This document shows, in pieces, positions 7,300 to 17,175 of a stretch of DNA of 32,477 bases. Under the pieces are notes generated by a model. The model made no database searches. It saw only the letters and a list, made by a program, of their open reading frames with translations, and had not been told where the DNA came from. Origin of the DNA: an uncultured Gemmatimonadaceae bacterium (GTDB lineage: Bacteria > Latescibacterota > UBA2968 > UBA8231); assembly GCA_937919035.1 (NCBI GenBank), contig CALFPI010000160.1, forward strand, positions 1 to 32,477. Direction: 5' to 3'. Within the stretch, counting starts at the first letter, position 1; every line of letters begins with the position of its first letter. The position numbers and the translations under genes were made by a program.

Positions 7300-8723
7300 A
7301 TGGCTGCAAACGAATATTGCCCCTGTTCTTGTCCCTGACCCTGTGGTCCTGTGCCTCGGCACCGCGTCTCAGGTCCACACCAATCGTGGCGCCCTCTGCG
7401 TGGGTCGTAGCCGCCGACAGCGCCTCGGTGGAAGGTGACTGGCTGCTGGCCTTTGACGACTCTCTGGCCATCGAACTCGTGCGCGAAGCATTGCGCAACA
7501 ATCAGTCTGTGCAGATCGCGGCGACGAATGTTGCCGCCGCTCAGGCCCAGGCGACGATCGCCGGCGCCAGCCAAAGGCCGCAGGTTGCCGCAACCGGATC
7601 GGGCACGCGCGCCAAGCGCAGCAATATCGGTTTCCCCAGCGCCGGGGGGCCGGTTCCGTCCACCACATCGACGGCCTGGACCGGTACCGCTGCCGTCACC
7701 TGGGAGCTGGACCTCTGGGGTCGGCTGCGGGCCTCTCAGTCGGCTGCCCTCGGAGATCTGCAGGCGGCACAGGCCGATTGGCGGGGGGCTCAGTTGTCGT
7801 TGGCAGCCCAGACCCTGCGCGCCTACTTCGCCTGCGTCGAGGCGCGCCGCCAGGTCGGCCTGGCCCAGTCCACCGTCGAGAGCTATGCCATATCAAACCA
7901 GCAGATACAGTCGCGCTACGAGCATGGTCTGCGCCCCACTCTGGATCTGCTGCTGTCACAGGCGAGCCTGTCGAGCGCCGAGTCCAGCCTGTATCAACGA
8001 CGTCTGCAACTCGATGGCGCCACGCGTCAACTCGAGATCCTCGTCGGCCGCTATCCCGCCGGCGAGCTCGAATCGGCGGCACAGCTGCCGCTGCTGCAGG
8101 GCTCGATCCCGGCAGGGCTTCCGGCAGATCTCATCCGCCGGCGTCCGGACCTGGCCGCTGCCGAGCGGCGTCTGGCTGCCAGTGATGCGCGCGTGCAGGA
8201 GTCGCATCGGGCGCTGTATCCCCGGATCAGCCTGACCGCCTCCGGGGGGCGCTCCAGCAGTGCCCTGGCTGATCTGCTCGACGGTGATTTCAGTGTCTGG
8301 AGCCTCGTTGGCAACATCTCTCAGCCCCTGTTCCAGGGGGGGCGACTGCGCGCCGGCGTCGATCTGGCCGAAGCCGGTGCCGATCGCGCCCTGCTCAACT
8401 ATGCACAGGCAGCACTGCGCGCCTTCGCCGAAGTCGAAAGTGGACTGGCTGCGGAGGGTATACTCGCAGATCAGGAGCTGGCCCTCACAGCCGCATCGCG
8501 CCAATCGACCGATGCCCGCTTGCTCGCCGAGCAGCGCTACGCCAAGGGGCTGACGGATCTGCTGACCCTGCTGACATCACAACGATCCGCCTTCGACGCC
8601 GAGAGTCGACTCATCAGCGTGCAGCGACAGCGCCTCGATACACGAATCAACCTGCATCTGGCCCTTGGTGGAGCCTTCGCCCAGGATGCGACCTCCATTG
8701 GCGTCACGGGAGACACCCCTTGA
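7296..8723 (+). CDS. NodT-family outer-membrane efflux lipoprotein (TolC-like)
   Basis: Outer-membrane channel of a tripartite efflux system. The N-terminus is a lipoprotein signal peptide with a lipobox ending at C19 (LTLWSC). Two outer-membrane-efflux repeats follow. Each has long helical segments, and family signatures can be seen: AVTWELDLWGRLRASQSAA in the first half and DLIRRRPDLAAAERRLAASD in the second. NISQPLFQGGRLRAGVDLA is the third typical segment. The length of 475 residues is normal. The ATG overlaps the TetR stop, and the end overlaps the TTG start of the adaptor gene, each by 4 bp. Confidence 0.94.
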   Translation: MNGCKRILPLFLSLTLWSCASAPRLRSTPIVAPSAWVVAADSASVEGDWLLAFDDSLAIELVREALRNNQSVQIAATNVAAAQAQATIAGASQRPQVAATGSGTRAKRSNIGFPSAGGPVPSTTSTAWTGTAAVTWELDLWGRLRASQSAALGDLQAAQADWRGAQLSLAAQTLRAYFACVEARRQVGLAQSTVESYAISNQQIQSRYEHGLRPTLDLLLSQASLSSAESSLYQRRLQLDGATRQLEILVGRYPAGELESAAQLPLLQGSIPAGLPADLIRRRPDLAAAERRLAASDARVQESHRALYPRISLTASGGRSSSALADLLDGDFSVWSLVGNISQPLFQGGRLRAGVDLAEAGADRALLNYAQAALRAFAEVESGLAAEGILADQELALTAASRQSTDARLLAEQRYAKGLTDLLTLLTSQRSAFDAESRLISVQRQRLDTRINLHLALGGAFAQDATSIGVTGDTP

Positions 8724-9988
8724 GCAAGCAACTGCTGAAATTCCTGCCCCTCATCATCCTCGTCGTCGCCGCCGGCGCCTTCATGGGGCTCGTCGCCACA
8801 CGCAAGGCCCCGGAGCGCCGCATCCTGCCGGATCGGGGTCCCCTTGTTGATGCGATCGCTGCCCCCACCCAGAGTCTGCAGGTCATCGTCGAGGGACAGG
8901 GCTCGGTGCAGCCAACCGACGAGATCGATCTGGTGCCGCAGGTTTCGGGCATCATCATCTGGACGGCGCCACAGCTGGAGGCGGGTGGCTTCTTTGCCCG
9001 TGGTGATGTGCTGCTGCGAATCGATCCACGCGACTACGATCTCGCCCTCACCCGTGCCGAAGCGTCCGTCGCGCGTGCCAGCTACCAGCTCGAACTGGCC
9101 CAGGAGGAAGCCACCATTGCCCGTCAGGAGTGGGACATGGTGCGCCAGTACCGGGACCTGGGGTCACAACCATCGGAGCTGGTGCTGCGCCTGCCTCAGG
9201 TACGGGCGGCACAAGCGGATCTGCTGGGGGCGGAGGCAGGCCTCGCCGAGGCGCGCCTGCGGCGGGAGCGGACAGAGATCCGCGCTCCCTTCAACGGCCG
9301 CGTACGCCAGACGTCGGTTGATGCAGGCCAGTTTGTCATGGCCAATCAATCCGTGTGCCGCATCTACGGCATCGAACGGGCGGAGATCGTCGTTGCCGTA
9401 GCCAACGAGGATATGGCCTGGCTGACGATCCCCCAACAATTGCCCGACATGCCCACGGCGAGTCTGTCGACAGCACAGAGGATGGCCCCTGTCACGCCCC
9501 CGGCGCAGGGCCTGGAAAGCCGGCAGGCGGCGGCGCCTCTGACGACGGCACCACGCGCCCGGATCCATACCGACTATGCCGGCCGTACCCACACCTGGGA
9601 AGGTTCGGTCTCCCGGGCGGCAGCCGAACTGGATGCCCGCAGCCGCATGCTGCGCCTCGTCGTCGAAGTCGACGCACCCTATGCCAACCGAGTGGGCAGC
9701 GATACCCCCCTTCTCGTCGGCATGTTTGTCGATGTCGAGATCTTTGGCTCAACCGTCGACGATGTGCGGGTACTGCCCCGTGCTGCGTTGCGCGAGGGCA
9801 ACGTCGTCTGGGTCGCTGATGATGCAGGGACGCTGCGAATGCGGCAGGCGGACGTCGTCAGAGTGCGGGACGAAGAGGTCCTGGTGCGACTGGCCATGAC
9901 GGACAAGGAGTATGTCATCATCTCACAACTCAGCGGCGCAACAGATGGTATGAAGGTTCGTGTGCAAGGCGAGGAGTCGCAGCAATGA
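8720..9988 (+). CDS. RND efflux periplasmic adaptor (membrane fusion protein, HlyD/AcrA family)
   Basis: Adaptor that links the RND permease to the outer-membrane channel. An N-terminal membrane anchor spans residues about 8-25 (FLPLIILVVAAGAF). A biotinyl-lipoyl-like domain follows (VQPTDEIDLVPQVSGII, returning at EIRAPFNGRVRQTSVDAGQ), with an alpha-helical hairpin between the halves (ARASYQLELAQEEATIARQE, then QVRAAQADLLGAEAGLAEA). Beta-barrel and membrane-proximal domains complete it. The start is TTG, overlapping the preceding stop by 4 bp (TTGA), and the end overlaps the permease ATG by 4 bp. An insert rich in Ala, Pro and Thr (about residues 250-280) in the beta-barrel region is longer than usual. 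Confidence 0.93.
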   Translation: MSKQLLKFLPLIILVVAAGAFMGLVATRKAPERRILPDRGPLVDAIAAPTQSLQVIVEGQGSVQPTDEIDLVPQVSGIIIWTAPQLEAGGFFARGDVLLRIDPRDYDLALTRAEASVARASYQLELAQEEATIARQEWDMVRQYRDLGSQPSELVLRLPQVRAAQADLLGAEAGLAEARLRRERTEIRAPFNGRVRQTSVDAGQFVMANQSVCRIYGIERAEIVVAVANEDMAWLTIPQQLPDMPTASLSTAQRMAPVTPPAQGLESRQAAAPLTTAPRARIHTDYAGRTHTWEGSVSRAAAELDARSRMLRLVVEVDAPYANRVGSDTPLLVGMFVDVEIFGSTVDDVRVLPRAALREGNVVWVADDAGTLRMRQADVVRVRDEEVLVRLAMTDKEYVIISQLSGATDGMKVRVQGEESQQ

Positions 9989-12900
9989 AAGCGCCTGTCA
10001 CCTGGATGTCGCGCAATCATGTCGCCTCCAACCTGCTCATGGGACTTCTCGTCCTCAGCGGCTTGCTGGCACTGGTGGGCACCAAGAAGGAAACCTTCCC
10101 CGAATTCTCCCTGGATGTGATCCAGGTGCAGGTCCCCTATCTCGGCGCCAGTCCCGCCGAGGTCGAGTCGGGTGTTGTCAGTCGCATCGAGGAGCGCCTC
10201 ATTGGCATCGAGGGCATCGACCGCATCACCTCGACAGCCGCGGAAGGCATAGCCTCCATCCAGCTCGAACTGGAACTGGGCGCCGATGTCGAACAGGTCC
10301 TGGAGGATGTGAAGAACGAGGTCGACCGCATAGAGACGTTGCCGGCAGAGACCGAAGAGCCCGTCATCAGTGAAATGCTGCGGCGCAACCGGGTGATTGA
10401 TGTTGTGCTCTACGGTGACGTCTCGGAGAAGGCGCTGAAGGTCGCCGCCGAGCGTGTGCGAGACGACCTGCGCGGACGGCCCGGCATCTCGCAGGTGGAA
10501 CTGACCGCTGTGCGGCCCGACGAGATCTCCATCGAGGTCTCCGAACACGCGTTACGCGAACATGGTCTGTCGCTGGCGCAGGTGACGGAGGCTGTGCGGC
10601 GCACGAGTGCGGACCTGCCGGGAGGCAGTGTCAAGAACGAAGCCGGCGAAGTGCTGATCCGCACGCAGGGCCTGAAGTACTCCGGACTCGAGTACGAGGA
10701 CGTCGTCGTTCTCACGCAGGCCGATGGCAGCCAACTGCGCCTCGGCGACATCGCTCAGGTCATCGATGGCTTTGAGGACACGGACCTGATCAGCCGTTTT
10801 AATGGCAAGCCAGCTGCCGTGGTGCAGGTCTATCGGATCGGTGAGCAGAGCGCCCTGCAGGTTGCCGAGACCGTGCATGAATACATCAGCGACACCAAAC
10901 TGCGGGGCAGCCTGCCCGCAGGCATCGAGATCGGCTACTCGCGCGATGACACGCGCATCCTCAACAGCCGTATCGACCTGCTGCTGCGCAATGCACGACT
11001 GGGAATCATCCTCGTGTTCATCTGTCTGAGCCTGTTCCTCGATCTGCGCCTGGCCTTCTGGGTGATGATGGGGATTCCCATCTCCTTCCTCGGCAGCTTC
11101 GTGTTGATGCAGCCCTTTGACGCCTCCATCAACATGCTGTCGCTGTTCGCCTTCATCATCGCGCTGGGCATGGTCGTCGACGATGCCATCATCGTCGGCG
11201 AGAACATCTACGCTCATCGGGAGAAAGGGAAAACCTTGCACCGCGCCGCCATCGATGGCACGCTCGAGGTGGGCACCCCGGTGATGTTTTCGGTTCTGAC
11301 AACCATCGCCGCCTTCACGCCACTGTTCTTTGTGGACGGCATGATGGGAAAGTTCATGGGTGTGATTCCCGTGATCGTCATTGCCGTGTTACTGCTGTCC
11401 CTCGTGGAATCCCTCTTCATACTGCCGGCGCACCTGTCGTCGCGCGGCAGCCTGGCCGTTATCGGCATCGTTTCCGTAGTAGCCTTTGTCGCCATGTTCT
11501 CCTTCGGTGGCTCCGTAAGTCCGTTGCAGGCCATCGTCGTGGCCGCACTGTTGCTCGCCTTCATCCTCTTCCACAATCATCTCACGGCCTGGTTCTCGAG
11601 TCGATTGCGTTTGCTGATCGACAACCAGTACACCAACACGCTGAGGATGGCCCTGGACCATCCCGGCTCGACCGTTGCCGTGGGCATCGCGATCCTGCTG
11701 CTGACGATCGGTTGGATCGCGGGGGGGCACACAAAGTTTGTCTTCATGCCGCAGATCGAGTCCGACTACGTGACGATCAGCATCGGCATGCCCGTGGGCA
11801 CAACAGCGGGCCAGACCGAGGCCGTCGTCAGGCAGGTGGAACGAGCCGCTCTGCAGGTGCGCGACGAGTTCGACGCCAACGGCGGCGCCGACGAACCCTC
11901 CCTGTTTCGCAATGTCTTCAGCTTTATCGGGGCCCAGCCCCTGGCGCGGGCCATGCCCATGAGCACAGGAGGCAGCGGCAGCAGTGCCCACCTGGCCGAG
12001 ATTGGCATCGAGTTGTTGCCTTCGGAGGAACGGGATGTGGGCAGCGACGAAATCGCCCGCCGGGTACGAGAGACGCTTGGTGAGATCGCCGGACCGGAGT
12101 CGATCACCTTCACCTCGTCGCTGTTTTCGGCCGGCAATGACATAGAAATCCAACTGTCATCGAAGGACTTCGATCAACTCCTGATGGCGGTGGAGCGTCT
12201 CAAAGCTGAAATCGGCAACTATCCTGGCACCAGCGACATCCAGGACAGTTTCCAGGAGGGCAAGGTCGAGATGAAGCTGGCTCTCAAGGACCGCGCCCGC
12301 ACACTGGGACTGACGCTGACGGATCTGGGGCGCCAGGTTCGACAGGGCTTCTATGGTGATCAGGCGCTGCGTGTGCAGCGGGGCCGCGACGACGTGCGCG
12401 TCATGATCCGCTATCCGGAGAGTGAACGGCGGTCCCTGACCGACGTCGAACAGATGCGCATTCGCACACCGGATGGCACGGAAGTCCCCTTCTCGGAAGT
12501 GGCAGAGGTCGCCATCGGCCGGGGGTATGCCAACATCCTGCGTGCCGACGGCCACCGCGTCGTCTCCGTCCGTGCCGACATCGACGAAAAGATGGCCAAT
12601 GCGGACGAGATCAATGGTGATCTGGGCGACCGCTTTCTGCCAACGCTGCAGCAGGACTATCCAGGGCTGTCCTTCAGTTATGAGGGACAGGAGCGCGAGC
12701 GCCAGGATTCCTTTGCCAGTCTCGGTCGCGGCTTCATCGTCGCCATGTTCATCATCTATGCCTTGCTGGCCATTCCCTTCCGCTCCTACACGCAGCCCCT
12801 TGTCGTCATGCTCGCCATCCCCTTCGGCATGGTCGGCGCCGTGTGGGGACACGTCATCATGGGGCTGGATCTGGCCCTGCTGAGCATGTTCGGCATCGTC

Positions 12901-13269
12901 GCCCTGTCCGGCGTTGTGGTCAACGATTCCCTCGTGCTGCTCAGTTTCTACAATCAGTTGGTCGATGCAGGCATGGATCGGCGCGAAGCCCTCATGGAGG
13001 CGGGCCGGCAGCGGTTCCGTGCCATTCTGCTGACATCGCTGACAACGTTCTTCGGTCTGCTGCCAATGATCCTGGAACGCAGCGTGCAGGCGCAGTTCCT
13101 CATACCCATGGCCGTCAGCCTGGGTTTCGGCATTCTCTTTTCCACGGCGATCATCCTGATCGGCGTGCCGACAACGATGCTGATCCTGGGGAACGTGCGG
13201 CAGTTTTACGGATACGAGGACGCCGACGAAACCGATGGGGGCGCCTTGGCACCGACCCCCACCAGCTGA
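9985..13269 (+). CDS. RND-family efflux permease (AcrB/hydrophobe-amphiphile efflux type)
   Basis: Inner-membrane proton-driven exporter of 1094 residues. The N-terminal helix (NHVASNLLMGLLVLSGLLAL), porter domain and TM2-TM6 block are present, with the proton-relay pair D399-D400 in GMVVDDAI. In TM10 the lysine of AcrB is replaced by N980 (GVVVNDS), a change seen in several RND subfamilies. The second porter repeat begins after about residue 575 (HTKFVFMPQIESDYVTISI). The stretch between LFILPAHL (ends near 485) and the second half holds two extra hydrophobic segments, about 489-508 and 514-530, which standard 12-helix permeases lack. The start overlaps the adaptor stop by 4 bp. Substrate class is not evident; lipid or amphiphile export is suggested only by the PsrA-like regulator. 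Confidence 0.94.
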   Translation: MKAPVTWMSRNHVASNLLMGLLVLSGLLALVGTKKETFPEFSLDVIQVQVPYLGASPAEVESGVVSRIEERLIGIEGIDRITSTAAEGIASIQLELELGADVEQVLEDVKNEVDRIETLPAETEEPVISEMLRRNRVIDVVLYGDVSEKALKVAAERVRDDLRGRPGISQVELTAVRPDEISIEVSEHALREHGLSLAQVTEAVRRTSADLPGGSVKNEAGEVLIRTQGLKYSGLEYEDVVVLTQADGSQLRLGDIAQVIDGFEDTDLISRFNGKPAAVVQVYRIGEQSALQVAETVHEYISDTKLRGSLPAGIEIGYSRDDTRILNSRIDLLLRNARLGIILVFICLSLFLDLRLAFWVMMGIPISFLGSFVLMQPFDASINMLSLFAFIIALGMVVDDAIIVGENIYAHREKGKTLHRAAIDGTLEVGTPVMFSVLTTIAAFTPLFFVDGMMGKFMGVIPVIVIAVLLLSLVESLFILPAHLSSRGSLAVIGIVSVVAFVAMFSFGGSVSPLQAIVVAALLLAFILFHNHLTAWFSSRLRLLIDNQYTNTLRMALDHPGSTVAVGIAILLLTIGWIAGGHTKFVFMPQIESDYVTISIGMPVGTTAGQTEAVVRQVERAALQVRDEFDANGGADEPSLFRNVFSFIGAQPLARAMPMSTGGSGSSAHLAEIGIELLPSEERDVGSDEIARRVRETLGEIAGPESITFTSSLFSAGNDIEIQLSSKDFDQLLMAVERLKAEIGNYPGTSDIQDSFQEGKVEMKLALKDRARTLGLTLTDLGRQVRQGFYGDQALRVQRGRDDVRVMIRYPESERRSLTDVEQMRIRTPDGTEVPFSEVAEVAIGRGYANILRADGHRVVSVRADIDEKMANADEINGDLGDRFLPTLQQDYPGLSFSYEGQERERQDSFASLGRGFIVAMFIIYALLAIPFRSYTQPLVVMLAIPFGMVGAVWGHVIMGLDLALLSMFGIVALSGVVVNDSLVLLSFYNQLVDAGMDRREALMEAGRQRFRAILLTSLTTFFGLLPMILERSVQAQFLIPMAVSLGFGILFSTAIILIGVPTTMLILGNVRQFYGYEDADETDGGALAPTPTS

Positions 13270-13280
13270 CGGGTGGGGGT
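13255..13280. terminator. GC-rich hairpin between convergent permease and methyltransferase genes
   Basis: ACCCCCACC (13255-13263) and GGTGGGGGT (13272-13280) form a perfect 9-bp stem with an 8-nt loop. The structure covers the stop codon of the permease (13267-13269) and ends 7 bp before the stop of the methyltransferase on the other strand. There is no U-tract, but the position between convergent operons suggests a transcription barrier for one or both. Confidence 0.5.
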
Positions 13281-13287
13281 AGCGGGC

Positions 13288-14085
13288 TCAGGACCGGGTC
13301 AGGTGCGTCACAACGATCCAGGCATGACGCTGCAGCCAGGGGCGACGCAAGGCAACGCGGTCGATGAACTCCAGAGTCCGCAGGACCGTGGAGCCCGGGC
13401 CCGGTCGCAGGGGGGCCGCCAGCAGGGTGAACAGTCCGAAGAAAGCGACCTGTGACGAGGTGAAATTGCTGGTGATCCGCGCCAGGTCCGTCATGGACAA
13501 GGGGTGCTCATCGGCAGAGCGCATCGCCGGTGTCAGCCGTCGGTACAGATTGATGAACGGATTGTGCCCGAGAGGCTCGAAAAACACGGCGCGGCCCCCA
13601 GGACGCAGAATACGAAGGACCTCGGCCACGGCCCGATCCAGATCCAGATGGTGCAGAATGCCGCTGCCGCAGACCAGATCAAAGCTGCCGTCATCGAAAT
13701 CGAGAGCCTCGGCGTCCATCTGCCGGAAGTGCAGACTTTCCTGCAGGCCGAGGGCCCGTGCCTGGGCCTGGGCCTCGTGGATGCCGACCTGGGAAATGTC
13801 GATGCCGGTCACCCCGGCGCCCTGCTGTGCCAGTGTGAAAGCGGCGCTGCCGCGCCCGCAACCGTACTCCAGGACGGCACGGCCGCCGGCGTCGCGGAGG
13901 ATCAACTCCTGGTAGTGAGCTTTGGCGGCGGCGACGGTGGCGTAGTACTTGCCTGCCGCCTCTCGGCTGTTGCTGGAGAACGCGTCATCGTGGAAGTCAG
14001 CCTCGCGCTGCAGGCGATCCTCGGCGGCGGTCTCTGAGCCGGGCACATTCACCAGGACTGCATCACACTTCGGTGCGCGCGTCAT
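13288..14085 (-). CDS. Class I SAM-dependent methyltransferase (Methyltransf_11 type)
   Basis: Soluble S-adenosylmethionine methyltransferase. Motif I is clear as VLEYGCGRGSAAF, followed by the acidic ribose-binding residue in GVTGIDIS, the QMDAEALDFDDGSFDLVCGS region and the post-motif block LRPGGRAVFFEPLGHNPF. The C-terminal part is hydrophobic in places (VAFFGLFTLLAAPL), which suggests a lipid or otherwise hydrophobic acceptor. The start is uncertain. ATG at 14085 overlaps the preceding gene by 23 bp; GTG at 14106 would give 272 residues and a 44-bp overlap; GTG at 14052 would leave an 11-bp gap. It is the last gene of the WecB-UXS-DUF6807 run, so a glycan or glycolipid substrate is possible but not shown. 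Confidence 0.85.
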   Translation of the reverse strand: MTRAPKCDAVLVNVPGSETAAEDRLQREADFHDDAFSSNSREAAGKYYATVAAAKAHYQELILRDAGGRAVLEYGCGRGSAAFTLAQQGAGVTGIDISQVGIHEAQAQARALGLQESLHFRQMDAEALDFDDGSFDLVCGSGILHHLDLDRAVAEVLRILRPGGRAVFFEPLGHNPFINLYRRLTPAMRSADEHPLSMTDLARITSNFTSSQVAFFGLFTLLAAPLRPGPGSTVLRTLEFIDRVALRRPWLQRHAWIVVTHLTRS

Positions 14086-14949
14086 CGGCGAAATCGGCGA
14101 ACTCACTGTGCAGACGCGACGCGGCGACGGGCTCGTCGAGCACGAGGAACCGGTATTTCAGCCGCAGCGTGCTCCCTGGCTCCACCGTAAGATCCTCGTT
14201 CATCAACAGCCCGGCACCAAGAAGGTTCGCGCGCGTGAACCAGGGAACCGGATGCCGTGAATTGGTCGGATGATCAAAGAGAGCCACCATGCCCCCAGCC
14301 GCGCCGGCGGCACCAACCCAGCGAGCCGACTGGCCCATGATGGCTTCGTGTCCCCGGCGGCCTTCACTGCACTGGTGTGTCGCCGGTGCCTCGGTGCTGG
14401 CAAAGGGTGGTCCCATACGCAGTTCGAGCCCGCTGTACTGGCTCTTGCGCGATGGCGCCAGAACCAGCGGTCCGCCCGTGGGACAGATGGCGGTTTCGAT
14501 GCGCCAGCGATAGCCCCCGTCGCAGGGCTCGAAGTCCCATGCACGTCTTTCGCTGGCCATGGGCTGATCCTTCGCATCCAGCCAGGTGAGGCGCTCACGG
14601 ACACGGGCGATGCCGTCCGCGTTGCCGACGTCGTCAAAACCGTCGTGCCGCTGTACACCGTGGGTGCCTTCCACGTGTTCGTACCTATCCGTCTCCGGCA
14701 GATACCAGGGCCCGCCCCACAGGTTGGCCTCGTTGGCATGCACCCAGCCATAGTAGAGTCCGGTGTGCCATGTATGATCCGTCGGCCGGTATTCAGTGAC
14801 GAGTTTGCCGGAGGCCGTGTAGATCGGTGCGAAACAGGGCTTGGGTGCGTCGCGGCGCGGCAGTTCTTCGCAGGCCCGGTAGACTGCCAGTGGCTGGTCG
14901 CCGTTGACGAGATCGAAACCCAGGATCGTCTGTCGTGCCGTCAGCTGCA

Positions 14950-14950
<1 letters not shown>
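14063..14950 (-). CDS. DUF6807 (PmoA-like) family protein
   Basis: A 295-residue predicted soluble beta-sandwich protein of the family now called DUF6807 and often annotated 'PmoA family', although it has no membrane helices and is unrelated to methane monooxygenase activity. The hallmark segment after the first third is present (RPTDHTWHTGLYYGWVHANE), as is the C-terminal part (NLLGAGLLMNEDLTVEPGST). Family members are usually found beside Gfo/Idh oxidoreductases and sugar-metabolism genes, and three such oxidoreductases are encoded elsewhere in this window. It begins within 1 bp of the UXS stop and overlaps the methyltransferase. The molecular function is unknown. Confidence 0.82.
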
Positions 14951-15903
<953 letters not shown>

Positions 15904-15917
15904 GGTTTGGCCCTTAT

Positions 15918-17024
15918 CTATCGGAGTGAAATGCCGTCGCGAAGAACAGCGACGAGACGCTCGGCGCTGTGGCCGTCCCACAGGTCGGGAATACGGCCCG
16001 CGGGAATGCCGTCGCGCAACACGCGCTGTGCCTCGGCAACGATGTGGTCTGGATCGATGCCGACCAGCTGATTGGTGCCTTCGGTGATGGTCACGGGTCT
16101 TTCCGTGTTTTCCCGCATCGTCAGACAGGGCACGCCCAGAACGGTGGTCTCCTCCTGGATGCCGCCCGAATCGACCAGGGCCAGCTGCGCCCCTTCCATC
16201 AGGCACAGCATGTCCACGTAGCCAAGCGGTTCGACGATGCGCAGCCGCGGTGCTCCTGCCAACCGTTGCAGGAGCCCCTCCTGCTCCAGGCGCTTACGCG
16301 TGTGCGGGTGCAGTGGAAACAACATGTCCGTGTCGGCGGCGATGCGTACCAGCGCATCCACCAGCCCCGCCAGCACATCCCGATTCTCGAGGTTGGAGCG
16401 GCGGTGGATGGTGACCAGCACGTACGATTTCTCGCGCAGGCCGTGCCTGTGGATGGCATCGGCTGCCTGTGCTTTGTCACGAAAGTGCAACAGCGTGTCG
16501 ATCATCACATTGCCGACGCGGTGTATACATCGGGCGGGCACGTTTTCCGCGGCCAGATTGTCGTCCGCGTCAGCCGAGTAGGTAAACAGCAGATCGGCGA
16601 TGGCATCGGTGGCGACGCGGTTGATCTCCTCGGGCATCCGCCGATCCCGCGAGCGCAGGCCCGCCTCCACGTGCGCCACGGGGATGCCGTGGATCCGGGC
16701 GCCCAGGCTGCAGTAGACGGAGGAATCAACATCGCCAACGACGACGACCAGGTCCGGATGCTCCTGAGTCAGAACGCCATCGAACTTGCCCAGGATGTCA
16801 GCCATCTGCGCCGCCTTGCCGGCGTCACTGCGAGCATTGAGGAAGTGATCGGGCGGGCCAAGTTCGAGCTCTTCGAAGAAGATTCCGGACAGTTGGTAGT
16901 CGTAGTGCTGGCCCGTATGCACAACAACCGTCTCAAAACTGTCCGGATGGCGCCGCAGTTGGGCGGCAATCGGGGCAATCTTGGGAAAGTTGGGGCGGGC
17001 ACCGGCGACGAGGGCAATCTTCAT
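15918..17024 (-). CDS. wecB: UDP-N-acetylglucosamine 2-epimerase (non-hydrolysing)
   Basis: Interconverts UDP-GlcNAc and UDP-ManNAc for surface polysaccharide. The sequence opens with [14 protein letters not shown], contains the [12 protein letters not shown] substrate segment, [42 protein letters not shown], and the C-terminal [30 protein letters not shown], all classic for the family. The ATG at 17024 gives 368 residues and begins [11 protein letters not shown]; longer upstream extension reaches into the intergenic region. It is the first gene of a four-gene minus-strand run, divergent from the isomerase operon, with no strong promoter visible on this strand in the 151-bp gap. Confidence 0.95.
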   Translation of the reverse strand: MKIALVAGARPNFPKIAPIAAQLRRHPDSFETVVVHTGQHYDYQLSGIFFEELELGPPDHFLNARSDAGKAAQMADILGKFDGVLTQEHPDLVVVVGDVDSSVYCSLGARIHGIPVAHVEAGLRSRDRRMPEEINRVATDAIADLLFTYSADADDNLAAENVPARCIHRVGNVMIDTLLHFRDKAQAADAIHRHGLREKSYVLVTIHRRSNLENRDVLAGLVDALVRIAADTDMLFPLHPHTRKRLEQEGLLQRLAGAPRLRIVEPLGYVDMLCLMEGAQLALVDSGGIQEETTVLGVPCLTMRENTERPVTITEGTNQLVGIDPDHIVAEAQRVLRDGIPAGRIPDLWDGHSAERLVAVLRDGISLR

Positions 17025-17118
17025 GACGAGGTTTCGATTCGGGGCAAATGAGAGAGATTGAAAGGTAGCCGTAGCGGCGTAGGTCGGCAAAAATGGGTCA
17101 CCGGTGGGGGGGGCCGAT

Positions 17119-17146
17119 TTGACGGCGGTCGCAACTCACCTATTGT
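17119..17146 (+). promoter_or_regulatory. Sigma-70-like promoter of the isomerase-CocE-AspA-ProX operon
   Basis: TTGACG (17119-17124, five of six consensus bases), a 16-bp spacer and TATTGT (17141-17146, four of six) lie 30 bp before the ATG at 17176. A Shine-Dalgarno GGAG follows at 17163-17166. The expected start of transcription is near 17153. A run of eight or more G residues (17106-17113) lies just upstream. No clear operator palindrome was found. Confidence 0.6.
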
Positions 17147-17175
17147 GGACTGCATACAACCCGGAGAAAGCAAAG

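Noticed and set aside
9679-10548. Minus-strand open frame of 289 codons opposite the RND adaptor/permease junction
   Set aside because: Antisense shadow of two recognised pump genes; no motif.
17106-17113. G-run upstream of the isomerase promoter as a G-quadruplex
   Set aside because: It is one uninterrupted run without the four separate G-tracts needed, so no quadruplex is predicted.
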